A DNA stretch of 64,000 nt from Aquimonas sp. (GTDB taxonomy: Bacteria; Pseudomonadota; Gammaproteobacteria; Xanthomonadales; Xanthomonadaceae): assembly GCA_022241605.1 (NCBI GenBank), contig JAKOMQ010000008.1, positions 1 through 64,000 on the forward strand, read 5' to 3'. A program made the translations under genes and the position numbers. Positions 38,292-50,033 of this stretch are shown here, in pieces. Position 1 is the stretch's first letter; each line of letters starts with the position of its first letter. Under the pieces are notes generated by a model. That model did no database searches. It saw only the letters and a list, made by a program, of their open reading frames with translations, and had not been told where the DNA came from.

Positions 38292-39449
38292 ATGCGAGCC
38301 TTTGAACTCGGCGAAGACATCGACAGCCTGCGCGAGGCGGTTGCCCGCTTTGCCGCCGCGGAAATCGCCCCGCGCGCCGCCGCGATCGACCATGACAACG
38401 TCTTCCCCATGGACCTCTGGCGCAAGCTGGGCGAGCTGGGCCTGCTGGGCATCACCCTGCCCGGTGAATTCGGTGGGTCCGAGATGGGCTACCTCGCGCA
38501 TCTGGTGGCGATGGAGGAAATCTCCCGCGCGTCCGGGTCGGTGGGCCTGTCCTACGGGGCCCACAGCAACCTCTGCGTGCAGAACCTCTACAACCACGGT
38601 ACGCCCGAGCAGCGCGAACGCTTCCTGCCCAAACTGTGCAGCGGCGAGTTCGTCGGCGCGCTGGCGATGAGCGAGCCCGGCGCCGGCTCCGACGTGGTGG
38701 GCTCGATGGCCTGCCGCGCCGAGCTGCACGGCGACACCTGGATCGCCAACGGCAGCAAGATGTGGATCACCAACGGACCCGATGCCGACGTGCTGATTGT
38801 CTACATGCGCACCGCCGACAAGTCGGAGGGATCGCGCAGCATGACGGCCTTCCTGGTCGAGAAGGGCATGAAGGGGTTCGGCACCGCACAGAAGCTGGAC
38901 AAGCTCGGCATGCGCGGCAGCAACACCTGCGAGCTGGTGTTCGAGAACTGCGAGATCCCCGCAGGCAACGTACTGGGAGAAGTCAACCACGGCGTACGCG
39001 TGCTGATGTCAGGGCTCAACAGCGAGCGGCTGGTGCTGTCCGGCGGCCCGATAGGGCTGATGCAGGCGGCGATGGACATCGTGCTGCCCTATGTGCGCGA
39101 GCGGCGCCAGTTCGACTCGCCGATCGGCCGCTTCGGCATCATGCAGGCCAAGATCGCCGACATGTACACCGCCCTGCAGTCGTCTCGCGCCTTCGCCTAT
39201 TCGGTGGCGCGCGAGTATGACCGCGGCGTGCGTTCGCGGGTGGACGCGGCCAGCTGCCTGCTGCACGCCTCGGAAGCGGCGGTCAAGGTCACGCTGGAAG
39301 CGATCCAGACCTTGGGCGGCAACGGCTACATCAACGAGTACCCCACCGGCCGCCTGCTGCGCGACGCCAAGCTCTACGAGATCGGCGCCGGCACCAACGA
39401 AATCCGCCGCATGCTGATCGGGCGCGAGCTGTTCGAAGGGCGGTTCTGA
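38292..39449 (+). CDS. ivd: Isovaleryl-CoA dehydrogenase (acyl-CoA dehydrogenase family)
   Basis: 385 residues from the ATG at 38292. The acyl-CoA dehydrogenase signatures are [15 protein letters not shown] and [14 protein letters not shown]. Isovaleryl-CoA specificity is suggested by [18 protein letters not shown], where the Glu (about residue 245) occupies the helix-G position of the catalytic base in IVD, and by the C-terminal [32 protein letters not shown] region. It oxidises isovaleryl-CoA to 3-methylcrotonyl-CoA, passing electrons to ETF. Leucine dehydrogenase lies just upstream on the same strand; carboxylase and lyase genes of the pathway are not in the window. Confidence 0.88.
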   Translation: MRAFELGEDIDSLREAVARFAAAEIAPRAAAIDHDNVFPMDLWRKLGELGLLGITLPGEFGGSEMGYLAHLVAMEEISRASGSVGLSYGAHSNLCVQNLYNHGTPEQRERFLPKLCSGEFVGALAMSEPGAGSDVVGSMACRAELHGDTWIANGSKMWITNGPDADVLIVYMRTADKSEGSRSMTAFLVEKGMKGFGTAQKLDKLGMRGSNTCELVFENCEIPAGNVLGEVNHGVRVLMSGLNSERLVLSGGPIGLMQAAMDIVLPYVRERRQFDSPIGRFGIMQAKIADMYTALQSSRAFAYSVAREYDRGVRSRVDAASCLLHASEAAVKVTLEAIQTLGGNGYINEYPTGRLLRDAKLYEIGAGTNEIRRMLIGRELFEGRF

Positions 39450-39729
39450 GGGACCGGGAGCCGCGATACGGCTGCCGGGATACACGCTCGATCGCATCCT
39501 GTGCACGGGCACGGCTCCCGGAACCGCTGCATCGGCGCGCCCTCTTCAGCTGCGTAGCAGCTATGAGCGTTGCGCGCCTGGCCTATGCAAGCAGCCCTGC
39601 CCCGGTTCAGCGGTTTTGGCGAGCCGAGTCATCGCGGGATTCGCCGTAACCGCCGCGCGAGTAGGTCTCCAGCGCTGGCTCAAGTTGGCGGCGGACCATG
39701 GTTTCACAGGCGATCAGCTGCCCGATTGC

Positions 39730-40854
39730 TTATTCGAAACCGTTGGCGAAGATCGCGGCCGGCAGCGTGGGCGGCTGCTGCAACTCGAGCGCGCCGACGT
39801 CGACCACCGATCCGAATGTTCTCGGCCGGCCGTAGACATCGGCCGCTGATATTCCACCTGTTTGGCCGCCAAGGCCAGCATTGACCAGCGGCGAGGTGGG
39901 GAGCAGCTCGAAGGTCAGCGGGTTGTACTGTGGGTCGACCAGGCTATTGCCGATGTTCTGCAGCAGGGTGGCGTTGTTGAGGACGGGGAGTGCCTCAAGA
40001 TTGTTGAACAGTTGCCGCACCTGCGGCGGCAGCGCCGCCGGGTTGCCCGTGATCGACTCGCTGTAGGTAACCCGGCCGCGCAGGATGTTGTTGATCGTCC
40101 AAAAGTTGCCGTCGGCCTGCAGCCGGATTGCCTCGGTCTGCGCATTGCCGGACACGACCGTACTGTTGGTCACGTACCAGTTGCGGCCCCCATTGACGGC
40201 CACTGTGGTGAACAACACGCTGGCGAGCGGGATGCCGCCGATGAAATTGCCAACATTGTCATAGACCAGCGCATTGCGCAGACGCGCATCGATGCGTGCG
40301 TCGATGTCGATCCCCACCCCCCGAATGAACTGCGAGTCCACCGCGCGATGGCCGTGCACGATAACGTTGTCAATCTCAATCGAGCCCCAGGCGTTAGCTA
40401 CCGACAGCCCGACCGGCGCGTTGGACGCGCCACCGTTTCGGATCGTCAAGTTGGCGATCCGGATCAGCGGCGTGGCGTTGTTGCTGACGCTGGTGCGGCG
40501 GACGCTAAGCACTGCAGAGGTGCCCTGTGCATCGAGCGCACTCAAGCGCGCGTCCGGTGCCTGAACGTCGCAGGGCGTGGCGCCCGCGCTCGCCCAGCCG
40601 CCGCTGATCACGGTGTCACCGGTGGCCCCGAAGACCTCCACTGCGAAGGCTTGGGCGCCGGTAAAAAAGGTGCGCCGAGTCAGGCGGATTTCATTGGGTG
40701 CCGGGTCGAAGTTGCTCTGGCCGATCGCTACAAGCGCGGCGCGCAACTCGGCTTCGTTGGTGGCGCAGAACACGGCTGCCATTGCCGGCTGCCAGGCAAT
40801 GGCAATCGCGATGGCTGCAGCGGGCGCTAGCACGGAGCGAATGCTGGTTCCCAT
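39730..40854 (-). CDS. Secreted choice-of-anchor Q-type protein with FANGFE tail
   Basis: 374 residues. A signal peptide runs to about AWQPAMAA. The mature part is a strand-rich repeat of beta-helix type (NPVIRIANLTIRNGG-like steps: LIRIANLTIRNGGAS, SIEIDNVIVHGHRA, NWYVTNSTVVSGNA, FWTINNILRGRV). Near the C-terminus, PTSPLVNAGLGGQTGG, then YGRPRTFGSVVDVGALEL, gives the choice-of-anchor Q signature. Then comes a short linker (QQPPTLPA) and the exact end AIFANGFE, with nothing after it. This makes it the clearest example of the shared tail. Extracellular or cell-surface location is likely; ligand unknown. Confidence 0.75.
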   Translation of the reverse strand: MGTSIRSVLAPAAAIAIAIAWQPAMAAVFCATNEAELRAALVAIGQSNFDPAPNEIRLTRRTFFTGAQAFAVEVFGATGDTVISGGWASAGATPCDVQAPDARLSALDAQGTSAVLSVRRTSVSNNATPLIRIANLTIRNGGASNAPVGLSVANAWGSIEIDNVIVHGHRAVDSQFIRGVGIDIDARIDARLRNALVYDNVGNFIGGIPLASVLFTTVAVNGGRNWYVTNSTVVSGNAQTEAIRLQADGNFWTINNILRGRVTYSESITGNPAALPPQVRQLFNNLEALPVLNNATLLQNIGNSLVDPQYNPLTFELLPTSPLVNAGLGGQTGGISAADVYGRPRTFGSVVDVGALELQQPPTLPAAIFANGFE

Positions 40855-41082
40855 GGCAGCCTCGAGGACGGAGCGTCGCGAGTAGCTTGCGCTGCTGCAA
40901 GTGGCCGCACAAGCGGCACTTTGGCGCGGCTGAGATCCGCCTGAAAGCGGATCACGGAGAGCTTTTGCGGGTCGACGCTCGCGCCTCGGGCGTCTGCGTG
41001 CTTCCCGGAGGCCGGAGATTTCGCCGGGCGTTAAACCGACACCCGGCGTTCGCTGCGTGACGTGGCCCGATCGGGACGCGGC

Positions 41083-41730
41083 TTACTCGCCCAGAGGCAG
41101 AATCTCGGCGGCCGGGTCGTAGTCGCCGACCACATCCACGCCATCCGGAATCTGGAAACGGAAGGTGTCGGGGTGAAAGTCCGGGTTGCGCTGCCATCGG
41201 CCGAAACTGATTTCGGTTCGCTGATCCAGGCTGTCGACGAAGCGCATGCTTGCCAGCTCCAGTCCATCGAAGCCCAGCAGGGCGCGCCGGATCGGCGCCT
41301 CGGGCGCACGTGCAATCAACTCGATCCAGTCCAGTCCCTCGCTGCGGCCTCCGTCCTCCACCTGGAACTGGCGGCGACGGTCGATCGGGTCGATCAACGC
41401 CAGCAGCGGGTTGTTCTGCTCTTCGTGCAGCTGGCGACGCACGGTGACCTGCTCCAGGTCCGGGTCGTAGATGAACAGGTGCTCGCCGTCCGCCACGATC
41501 AGCTGCGGGAATGGCTCGATGTACTCCCAGCGCAGCTGTCGCGGAACCGCCAACGCAACTTCGCCGCGGGTCTCCTCGCGGACCAAGCCGTTGGGGTCAA
41601 GCACCTGCTGCTCGAATGCGCCCGCAAGGCCCACCAGGCCGCGGCCAAAAGCCTCCATGCGAGACTCGGGGTCCATGGCGAGTGCGGGCAGACTGGCGGC
41701 AAACAGCAGACTGGCGAGGGCGATGCGCAT
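41083..41730 (-). CDS. lolA: Outer-membrane lipoprotein carrier protein LolA
   Basis: 215 residues with a signal peptide ending near LPALA. LolA carries lipoproteins through the periplasm from LolCDE to LolB. Visible family features are AGAFEQQVLDPNG, the ETRGEVALAVPRQLRWEYIEPFPQLIVADGEHLFIYDPDLEQVTVR block, and NPLLALIDP. The gene follows ftsK by 83 bases on the same strand, the order also seen in E. coli (ftsK-lolA). Confidence 0.93.
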   Translation of the reverse strand: MRIALASLLFAASLPALAMDPESRMEAFGRGLVGLAGAFEQQVLDPNGLVREETRGEVALAVPRQLRWEYIEPFPQLIVADGEHLFIYDPDLEQVTVRRQLHEEQNNPLLALIDPIDRRRQFQVEDGGRSEGLDWIELIARAPEAPIRRALLGFDGLELASMRFVDSLDQRTEISFGRWQRNPDFHPDTFRFQIPDGVDVVGDYDPAAEILPLGE

Positions 41731-41813
41731 GGGCGTGGCTCACGGTGGGTAGGCGCCCGCAGTCTGCGCAGGGCCGGCTTAATCGGCGCCTTACGCCGCT
41801 TCGAACCCCGGGA

Positions 41814-44135
41814 TCAATCCCGCGGCGGCACCAGCACCGTCCGGTCACCGTTGTGCTCGGGGGGGCTGACGATGCCGGCGGCTTCCATCGCCTCGATCAG
41901 ACGCGCGGCCCGGTTGTAGCCGATCTTGAGCCGCCGCTGCACGCCGGAGATCGAGGCTCGGCGAGTGTCCATCACCACCTGCACCGCCTGGTCATAAAGC
42001 GCATCGGCCTCCGGATCACCGGATTTGAACTCCTCCGGCAGGCCGTTGGCGCCGACCACCACGCCGTCGCCGAGTGTCTGGACCTCGTCGAGCACACCCT
42101 CAAGGTAGTCGGGTCCGCCGCTGATCTGGCGCAGGTGTTCGACCACGCGGTGGACTTCCTCGTCGCTGACGAAAGCGCCGTGCACGCGCTCAGGCATGGC
42201 GGTGCCCGGCGGCAGGTAGAGCATGTCGCCATGGCCGAGCAGGGTTTCCGCGCCACTCTGGTCGAGGATGGTGCGGGAGTCGATCTTGGAGCTGACCTGG
42301 AAGGCGATCCGGGTCGGCACATTGGCCTTGATCAGGCCGGTGATCACGTCGACCGACGGGCGCTGGGTGGCCAGGATGAGATGGATGCCCGCGGCGCGTG
42401 CCTTCTGCGCCAGCCTCGCGATCAGCTCCTCCACCTTTTTGCCGACGATCATCATCATGTCGGCGAACTCGTCGATGATCACGACGAGGTAGGGCAAGGT
42501 TTCGAGCGCGCGCGGGGCCTCCCCCAGCTCCGGATTCGGCTTGAAGAGTGGATCCATCAGGGGGTGCCCGGCGTCCGCGGCGTCACGCACCTTCTTGTTG
42601 AAGCCGGCGAGGTTGCGCACGCCAACGGCGGACATCAGCTTGTAGCGGCGCTCCATTTCGGCGACGCACCAGCGCAGACCGTTGGCGGCCTCCTTCATGT
42701 CGGTCACCACCGGCGCCAGCAGATGCGGGATGCCCTCATAGACCGAGAGCTCCAGCATCTTGGGGTCGATCATCAGCATGCGCACGTCGTTGGCGCTGGC
42801 CTTGTACAGCAGGCTCAGCACCATTGCGTTCAGGGCCACCGACTTGCCCGATCCGGTCGTGCCCGCCACCAGCAAGTGCGGCATGCGGGCCAGATCCACC
42901 ACGGTGGGCCGACCGCCGATGTCCTTGCCGAGCGCCAGCGCCAGCGGCGAGCCGAGCTTGTCGTACTCCCTGGAACGCAGAATCTCCGAAAGGAAGATGA
43001 TCTCGCGGTTCGCGTTGGGGATCTCCAGCCCGATCACGGACTTGCCCGGAATCACGTCCACCACGCGCACGGACTTCACCGACAGGCCGCGGGCGATGTC
43101 CTTGTCCAGCGAGGAGATCTGGCTTCCCTTGATGCCTGGCGCTGGCTCCATCTCGAAGCGGGTGATCACCGGGCCCGGGTAGACGCCCACCACCTGCGCT
43201 TCGATCCGGAAGTCCTTGAGCTTGAACTCGATCTGGCGCGACAGGGTCTCGAGCGCCTCGTCCGAGTAGCCCTTGGGCTGCGGCTTGGGCTCGTCCAGAA
43301 GCGACAGAGGAGGCAACACGCCGTTCTCCCCCAGCGCGACTGAAAACAACGGGATCTGCTGTTCACGCTGGGCGCGATCGCTGCGCTCGGGCGGTGGCGG
43401 CGGCGGCTCGATCCGCACCGGCTCCCGCTTGGCCCGCTTGACCTTGTCCTCGCGGCGCACCTCTTCGCGCTCAGCGCGGGCAGCGCGAGCTTCGCGATAG
43501 TCGCCCGCTGCCTGCGCCTGTTGGCGCCCACGTTCGATCACCCACAGCGCTGCGCGCCCCAACCTGTCCATCAGCGCCAGCCAGGAGAGGCCCGTGGCCA
43601 GAGTGATGGACATCAGCAGGAGTGCAAGCAGGAAAAGACTGGCGCCTGCTGGGCCGATACCGCGCACCAGCGAGGTGGTGACGAGATGTCCGAGCAGCCC
43701 GCCAGACTGCATGGGCAGGCTGTCACCGACGCCGGACCAGTGAAGGCCGGCCAGCGCCGCCGTGGTAACGATGAAGCCAACCCCGCCGAGCAGGCGCAGC
43801 GCGGGGGTCAGCGGGCTGTCTTCCTCGCTGCCACGGCGTCGCAGCGCGACGAAAACAAGTGCGGCAGCCAACAGCGGCAGCAGGTGCGCAGCCAGGCCGA
43901 AGAAACTGAGCAGGAGATCGGAAAACCTCGCACCTGCCAAGCCGCCGAAATTTCGCACTTCGCCAGTGACCTCACCCACGCGCGACCAGCCCGGATCCTG
44001 CGGGCTCCAGGTCCACAGGCAGGCGGCGAGGAACCCAATCACCGGCACCAGCAGCAGGATCGCGACCTCACGTCCGAGGTGGGTGCGGCTGGCGGTGATC
44101 ACCGGCTTGCGTGAATCTTCCCGATGGCGTGGCAC
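41814..44135 (-). CDS. ftsK: DNA translocase FtsK
   Basis: 773 residues, the short form common outside enterobacteria. It has four N-terminal membrane segments ([81 protein letters not shown]), a charged linker, then the motor with Walker [17 protein letters not shown] (about residues 418-433) and Walker [15 protein letters not shown]. The C-terminal gamma winged helix ([25 protein letters not shown]) reads KOPS and contacts XerD. It coordinates chromosome dimer resolution with division. Divergent from trxB. Confidence 0.96.
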   Translation of the reverse strand: MPRHREDSRKPVITASRTHLGREVAILLLVPVIGFLAACLWTWSPQDPGWSRVGEVTGEVRNFGGLAGARFSDLLLSFFGLAAHLLPLLAAALVFVALRRRGSEEDSPLTPALRLLGGVGFIVTTAALAGLHWSGVGDSLPMQSGGLLGHLVTTSLVRGIGPAGASLFLLALLLMSITLATGLSWLALMDRLGRAALWVIERGRQQAQAAGDYREARAARAEREEVRREDKVKRAKREPVRIEPPPPPPERSDRAQREQQIPLFSVALGENGVLPPLSLLDEPKPQPKGYSDEALETLSRQIEFKLKDFRIEAQVVGVYPGPVITRFEMEPAPGIKGSQISSLDKDIARGLSVKSVRVVDVIPGKSVIGLEIPNANREIIFLSEILRSREYDKLGSPLALALGKDIGGRPTVVDLARMPHLLVAGTTGSGKSVALNAMVLSLLYKASANDVRMLMIDPKMLELSVYEGIPHLLAPVVTDMKEAANGLRWCVAEMERRYKLMSAVGVRNLAGFNKKVRDAADAGHPLMDPLFKPNPELGEAPRALETLPYLVVIIDEFADMMMIVGKKVEELIARLAQKARAAGIHLILATQRPSVDVITGLIKANVPTRIAFQVSSKIDSRTILDQSGAETLLGHGDMLYLPPGTAMPERVHGAFVSDEEVHRVVEHLRQISGGPDYLEGVLDEVQTLGDGVVVGANGLPEEFKSGDPEADALYDQAVQVVMDTRRASISGVQRRLKIGYNRAARLIEAMEAAGIVSPPEHNGDRTVLVPPRD

Positions 44136-44154
44136 GTGCTTCAGTGTTCCTTGA

Positions 44155-45366
<1,212 letters not shown>

Positions 45367-45452
45367 GGGGGCGGCCACCGCGGCACCCGCTCACCGCAGG
45401 CTGACGGCGGCTGCCGCAGCCTGCGCCGGCATCGACTGGCCGCAGGGACTCC

Positions 45453-46649
45453 ATGGATTTCACCGCCCGCTTCGTCCGCCGCATCGATGAGGTCGACCCG
45501 CAGGCCTGGGACAGCCTCCGCGCGGGAGATGACCCCTTCACCTCACATGCGTTCCTGGCCGGTCTGGAGACGGAGGGCTGCATTGATCCCGGGCTGGGCT
45601 GGACACCCCACCATCTGCTTCTGGAAGACGCCGGAGGCCGTCTTCGTGCCGCCGCCCCGGCCTATCTCAAGACCAATTCGCACGGCGAGTTCGTGTTCGA
45701 CCACGCTTGGGCGAACGCCTACCAGCGCGCGGGCCTGACCTACTACCCCAAGCTGCTGGTAGCGGTGCCCTACTCACCGGTGACGGGGCCGCGACTGCTG
45801 TGCGGGAATGAGCCGACGCTGCTCGCTGCGCTGCGCGCGGCGATCGAGGGTTTCACGCGCCAGCACGGATTGTCCGGCGCCCACGTCAATTTCCATCGCG
45901 CGGCGGAAGCGCCGGGCGGCGACTGGCTGCTACGCCATGATCTGCAGTTCCACTGGCACAACCGAGGCTATCGCGACTTCCCGGATTTCCTCGACGGCTT
46001 CCAGTCGAAGAAGCGCAAGAACCTGCGCCAGGAGCGCGCCCAGGTCGCACGGGCGGGGGTGCAGGTCCGCCGTATCACCGGCGACGTGGCCAGCCCTGCA
46101 GACATCGAGGTCGCGCATCGGCTCTACTGCCGGACCTTCGAAGACAAGGGCAACCATCCCGCGCTGAGCCTGGGCTTCTTCCGTCATCTCGCGCGCAGCC
46201 TCGGCCCTGCCCTGCTGCTGGTGTTGGCTGAGCGTGGGGGTCAGGTGATCGCCGGAGCGCTCTGCCTGCGCTCGCATGACACCCTGTACGGCCGCTACTG
46301 GGGTTGTTTCGAGGAGGTGCCGGGCCTGCATTTCGAGGCCTGTTACCACCAGGGCATCGAGTTTTGCATCGAGCAGGGACTCGCCCGCTTCGAGCCGGGC
46401 GCACAGGGCGAGCACAAACTCGCGCGCGGCTTTCTGCCGGTGCCTACGCGAAGCAGCCACTACCTGCCGATGCCGGCCTTCCGTGAGGCGGTGGCAGTGG
46501 CCTTGGACGAGGAGCTGCGGTGGCTGCGCGGCTATCGGAGCGCCCTGCTGGCGCATGCCCCGTTTCGCGAAGAGGTGCTGGCAGGAGAGCTCGAACAGCT
46601 TCCTGAGCTGCCGGAGACCCTCGCCGCCTCACGCCTGCCTGCCGATTGA
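45453..46649 (+). CDS. GNAT/FemAB-like N-acetyltransferase (DUF482)
   Basis: 398 residues with no signal peptide. ARFVRRIDEVDPQAWDSL and FTSHAFLAGLE at the N-terminus, SHGEFVFDHAWANAYQRAGLTYYPKLL, the basic FQSKKRKNLRQERAQV and the C-terminal YWGCFEEVPGLHFEACYHQGIEFCIEQGL with GAQGEHKLARGFLP are characteristic of the DUF482 ('peptidogalycan biosynthesis') family in the acetyltransferase superfamily. The natural acceptor is not established. Its stop overlaps the aat start (TGATG), so the two are coupled. Confidence 0.82.
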   Translation: MDFTARFVRRIDEVDPQAWDSLRAGDDPFTSHAFLAGLETEGCIDPGLGWTPHHLLLEDAGGRLRAAAPAYLKTNSHGEFVFDHAWANAYQRAGLTYYPKLLVAVPYSPVTGPRLLCGNEPTLLAALRAAIEGFTRQHGLSGAHVNFHRAAEAPGGDWLLRHDLQFHWHNRGYRDFPDFLDGFQSKKRKNLRQERAQVARAGVQVRRITGDVASPADIEVAHRLYCRTFEDKGNHPALSLGFFRHLARSLGPALLLVLAERGGQVIAGALCLRSHDTLYGRYWGCFEEVPGLHFEACYHQGIEFCIEQGLARFEPGAQGEHKLARGFLPVPTRSSHYLPMPAFREAVAVALDEELRWLRGYRSALLAHAPFREEVLAGELEQLPELPETLAASRLPAD

Positions 46650-47392
46650 TGTCTCTGCGCCTGCCCGAACTGGGTGCTTCGCCGGACGCACCCTTCCCGC
46701 CGCCAGAGCGCGCCCTGCACGAGCCCAACGGCCTGCTGGCGTGGGGCGGCGGCTTGGAGCCCGGTCGGCTGCTGCGCGCCTACGCCCAAGGCATCTTTCC
46801 GTGGTTCTCCGCAGGCGAGCCGCCCCTGTGGTGGAGCCCTGACCCGCGCATGGTGCTGGATCCGGCTGCGCTCAGCTTCGGCAGCCGCGATCGCCGGCGC
46901 CTGTGTGCTCTGCCCTGGCGGGTGCGTGCCGACCATGATTTCGCCGCGGTAATCGACCACTGCGCGCAGCTGCCGCGCGCGGGCCAGCGCGGCACCTGGA
47001 TCCTGCCCGCGATGCGTCGCGCCTACCTCGATCTGCACCATCAGGGGTATGCGCACTCGATCGAGGTACTGGATGCGGAGGGCCGGCTGGTCGGGGGGCT
47101 CTATGGCCTGGCGCTGGGCCGCGCCTTCTTCGGAGAGTCGATGTTCAGCGTCGCCAGCGGCGGCTCCAAGCTGGCGCTGGCCGGTCTGTGCCAACGGATG
47201 CAGGCGTGGGATATGCCGCTGCTGGATGGCCAGGTGGAGTCGGCACACCTGCAGCGCCTTGGCTTCAGGGCGTTGTCGCGGGATGATTTCCTGAGGCGCC
47301 TGGGCGATCTGACTGCGGCACCGGAGCCTCGTGCGGGCAGCTGGAAAGATCGCTTTGGCGAGCTCCCGGCGGCACTTGCAGCGGCCGACTGA
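46649..47392 (+). CDS. aat: Leucyl/phenylalanyl-tRNA--protein transferase
   Basis: 247 residues. It attaches Leu or Phe to proteins with N-terminal Arg/Lys, creating N-degrons read by ClpS. The typical core is complete: [96 protein letters not shown] and [16 protein letters not shown]. The ATG at 46649 overlaps the preceding stop. Its functional partners clpS and clpA lie in the same block. Confidence 0.95.
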   Translation: MSLRLPELGASPDAPFPPPERALHEPNGLLAWGGGLEPGRLLRAYAQGIFPWFSAGEPPLWWSPDPRMVLDPAALSFGSRDRRRLCALPWRVRADHDFAAVIDHCAQLPRAGQRGTWILPAMRRAYLDLHHQGYAHSIEVLDAEGRLVGGLYGLALGRAFFGESMFSVASGGSKLALAGLCQRMQAWDMPLLDGQVESAHLQRLGFRALSRDDFLRRLGDLTAAPEPRAGSWKDRFGELPAALAAAD

Positions 47393-47628
47393 AAGCGCGC
47401 GCCGGCCTCGATCTGGAATGGCGCTCCGCGGCTCGCGACGGACACCCAGCTGCGGCCACCCCGATGCGCGCGGATCCTCGCACGCCAAGCACGGTCAGCA
47501 GGGGCGGTACGCAGCGCGAGCATCCTCGGCAGGCGAGGTGCTGGCGCGGAACTTCACCCCGCCCCCGGCGCATGGCATACTGGGCGCTTATGTCGTGGCC
47601 TCAGGCCGCCCCAACACGATGGAAACGC

Positions 47629-47847
47629 ATGTCCAAAGACGACTCGATCGAGATGGAAGGCACGGTGCTTGAAACCCTGCCCAACACTGTGTTCCGCGTG
47701 AAGCTCGAGAACGGCCACGTGGTCACGGCACACATCTCGGGTCGCATGCGCAAGAACTACATCCGCATTCTCACCGGTGACAAGGTAAAGGTCGAAATGA
47801 CCCCGTACGACCTGACCAAGGGTCGCATCACCTACCGGATGAAGTGA
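47629..47847 (+). CDS. infA: Translation initiation factor IF-1
   Basis: 72 residues, the usual length: a single S1/OB-fold domain with [59 protein letters not shown] and TYR at the end. IF-1 closes the A site of the 30S subunit during initiation. It is followed by a strong terminator. The gene next to it in enterobacteria, clpA, is here 4 kb away. Confidence 0.97.
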   Translation: MSKDDSIEMEGTVLETLPNTVFRVKLENGHVVTAHISGRMRKNYIRILTGDKVKVEMTPYDLTKGRITYRMK

Positions 47848-47860
47848 TTCGGTGCCTTGT

Positions 47861-47891
47861 AACCCGCCGCCCCCAAGGGCGGCAGGTTTTT
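47861..47891 (+). terminator. Rho-independent terminator of infA
   Basis: A 12-pair stem with one mismatch (47861-47872 with 47877-47888, loop CCAA) merges into TTTTT, thirteen bases after the infA stop. The AA/TT base allows some activity in the reverse direction for the convergent gene. Confidence 0.85.
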
Positions 47892-47905
47892 CGTGTGCGC
47901 GCTGT

Positions 47906-49954
47906 TCAGCGCCCGGCGCCCAGCTCGAAGCCATCGGCGAAGAGACGCTCGTTGGGCGCGGCGGGTGCAAGCACGCCCTGGGCCTCCAGCGCCGGCACGC
48001 CGCCGGGTTCAGCGATTCCCAGGAGCGCCACACCGGTTTCCGGCGCAACCGAGGTCACGAACGAATAGCGGAACAGCACGCCCCAGTTCAGCGGATTGAT
48101 CGGGGCAGTAGCCGTGCCGCCCGCCTCCCAGATCAGCAGGTCGCCCTGTCGACGCGCGGTCCAGTCATTGCCGACGTCGGTGTCGCCATCACCGAACTCT
48201 ATGCCCGAGACCGCGGCCGCTGCAGGCATCGGCACCTCGAAGCGGTTGAATCCGTTGTTGCGCAGCACCCGCAGGTTGGGCTCGGCGCCCTCGGTCACCG
48301 CGCGGCTGAAGTCGAGGTTCATCACCGCGTAGTCGTAGCGGAACTGACCGCTGCCGAGGTCGGTGACCTTGACTGCCACCCTGCTCTCGCCCTCCGCGCT
48401 ACGAACCCGCACACTGGCCTGGTTGGGCGGCGCGCCTTCCAGCGGCACCCAGCGGTCGATGGCCGGGCCGAGGCGAAGCGGGGAGTTGTTGTTGGCGGTC
48501 CAGGGCGGGCTGCCGATGCTGAAACTCACCGGTCGCGACTGCATGGTGTTAAGGATGTCCACGTCGTCGCGGACGATGTACCAGGCTTCGGCGAAGTAAC
48601 TGGCGCCGGCGTTCTGGGCGGGGTCGATTCGCGCCGACGGCACCTGCATGCGGAAAGCCCAGCTGCTGCAGTTGGCGACCCCTGGCAGGTTGCTGCAAGG
48701 TGAACTGACGTCGCGCGCTCCGTTGCAGTCGCGGTCGTAGACCGAGCCGCAGCGCCCCCACTGGCCAGTGGAGGGAATGATTTCCTCGCGCGGGCCGAGG
48801 TCGTTGATGTTGTCGTTGTTGCCGGTGCCGTAGATATCGATGCAGCCGCGTCCGAGAATATGGCCGTTGCCAGGGTTCTGATCGCATCCCGTATTGATGG
48901 TGAGGAAGGCGTGCTTCACTCCGGAGCGCCCGATCTGCTCGATCCGGCCCTGCGGGTCGATCCGGTACAGGTTCCAGATCAGGTACGGGTGCTGATCGTT
49001 ACCGTGCGGCTGGAAGTTGCCGGTGAACTTCCGGTGCCAGGGCACGTCCGCTGCGTAGCGCACCTTGCTGGTACCCATCGGGTCGCCGACGACCGTCGGC
49101 ACGATCGGATTGGAGGGATCCGCCTCGCTGGCATTGCCGGTGCCGCGGTTGTTGCGCAAGGTCGCGCTGGGCGTGAAGACGACCAGGCCGGCGGCCTGAT
49201 CCTGACGGCTGTACTGAAGGTAGAAGCTTTCGGTGAAGACATCCGCCTCGTAGATGCCGCCGTTGGGGGCCGGCATGCCGTGCCAGCGTGTGCTGGTGGC
49301 CTTGGCTTCAGCCACCACGGCCCCTGGCGTCGAGACGCGCGAGCGCATTTGCAGTCCAGCGACCACCCAGTCAGCCACGCCCGGCACGCCGATCCGCTGC
49401 GCCAGCGCCGGCGAGATCCGCAGATCCATCGCGCGCACCACAAGCTGCGGATCGCGCCCGCCGTCCAGCTTGTACATCAGCTTGTCGATGTAGAACCAGG
49501 CGATGCCGTCATTGCCCACGAGCTCAAGCTCAAAAGGCTGGCCCGGCCGCGGGCGTAGCTGGAAGTCGCGAAGGTCGAAGGCGCCGTGCTTACCCCCGAT
49601 CTCGAAGCCTCCGCGCACCTGCAGCCGACCGCCAGCGAAGCCAACAAAATCTGCGCTGTCGCGCACCTTCATCTCAAGCCCAGCCGCTTCGCGCAGCGCC
49701 AGCCGCTCGACGTGTGGCTCGCCCAACTCGGGCAGCCTGTGGAGGGCGGATCCCACCCTGAGCCCAAGATCCTGCATCAGGTCGCGGTTCCAGATGAACT
49801 CGATCTCGCCACCCCATACCGCCCATTGAGCCAGTTCCATCCCTTGCTCGGAGCTGGGCTTGCCCGCGTGGGGCGGCGCTGCGTGGAGCCGCGTGGCCAC
49901 GGGCATGGCCATCAGCATGGCCGCCAGCAGAACTGTCGTGTGCCCGTGTTTCAT
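47906..49954 (-). CDS. Secreted protein of unknown function with FADGFE tail
   Basis: 682 residues from the ATG at 49954 (GGAG directly upstream; the longer frame has no signal peptide). The signal peptide ends near RLHAAPP. The N-terminal 230 residues are strand-rich (FIWNRDLMQDLGLRVGSA, GGRLQVRGGFEIGGKHGAFDL, IAWFYIDKLMYKLDGG). The centre has Cys-containing loops (NTGCDQNPGNGHILGRGC, CGSVYDRDCNGA, SSPCSNLPGVANCSSWAF) and Asp/Asn-rich turns. The last 150 residues look like a beta-sandwich (QFRYDYAVMNLDFSRAV, GDLLIWEAGGT, WGVLFRYSFVTSVAPE). The end is ERLFADGFELGAGR. I do not recognise a family. It lies 79 bases downstream of a five-heme cytochrome gene on the same strand, so a joint extracytoplasmic redox role is possible. 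Confidence 0.65.
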   Translation of the reverse strand: MKHGHTTVLLAAMLMAMPVATRLHAAPPHAGKPSSEQGMELAQWAVWGGEIEFIWNRDLMQDLGLRVGSALHRLPELGEPHVERLALREAAGLEMKVRDSADFVGFAGGRLQVRGGFEIGGKHGAFDLRDFQLRPRPGQPFELELVGNDGIAWFYIDKLMYKLDGGRDPQLVVRAMDLRISPALAQRIGVPGVADWVVAGLQMRSRVSTPGAVVAEAKATSTRWHGMPAPNGGIYEADVFTESFYLQYSRQDQAAGLVVFTPSATLRNNRGTGNASEADPSNPIVPTVVGDPMGTSKVRYAADVPWHRKFTGNFQPHGNDQHPYLIWNLYRIDPQGRIEQIGRSGVKHAFLTINTGCDQNPGNGHILGRGCIDIYGTGNNDNINDLGPREEIIPSTGQWGRCGSVYDRDCNGARDVSSPCSNLPGVANCSSWAFRMQVPSARIDPAQNAGASYFAEAWYIVRDDVDILNTMQSRPVSFSIGSPPWTANNNSPLRLGPAIDRWVPLEGAPPNQASVRVRSAEGESRVAVKVTDLGSGQFRYDYAVMNLDFSRAVTEGAEPNLRVLRNNGFNRFEVPMPAAAAVSGIEFGDGDTDVGNDWTARRQGDLLIWEAGGTATAPINPLNWGVLFRYSFVTSVAPETGVALLGIAEPGGVPALEAQGVLAPAAPNERLFADGFELGAGR

Positions 49955-50033
49955 CTCCGCTCCCTTCTTGAGTGCAGCCGACTGACAACAATCGACCTGT
50001 GACGGCGACCATGATGTGATCTGTTTCACATCG

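Noticed and set aside
39450-39729. Possible terminator or small gene after isovaleryl-CoA dehydrogenase
   Set aside because: GGGAGCCG/CGGCTCCC segments could pair across about 40 bases, but the stem is irregular, has no T-run, and the open frames lack start signals.
41511-43343. A 610-residue forward open frame
   Set aside because: It lies opposite ftsK and lolA, which are unmistakable. The composition (His/Arg/Asp/Gly-rich) is that of a GC-driven shadow.
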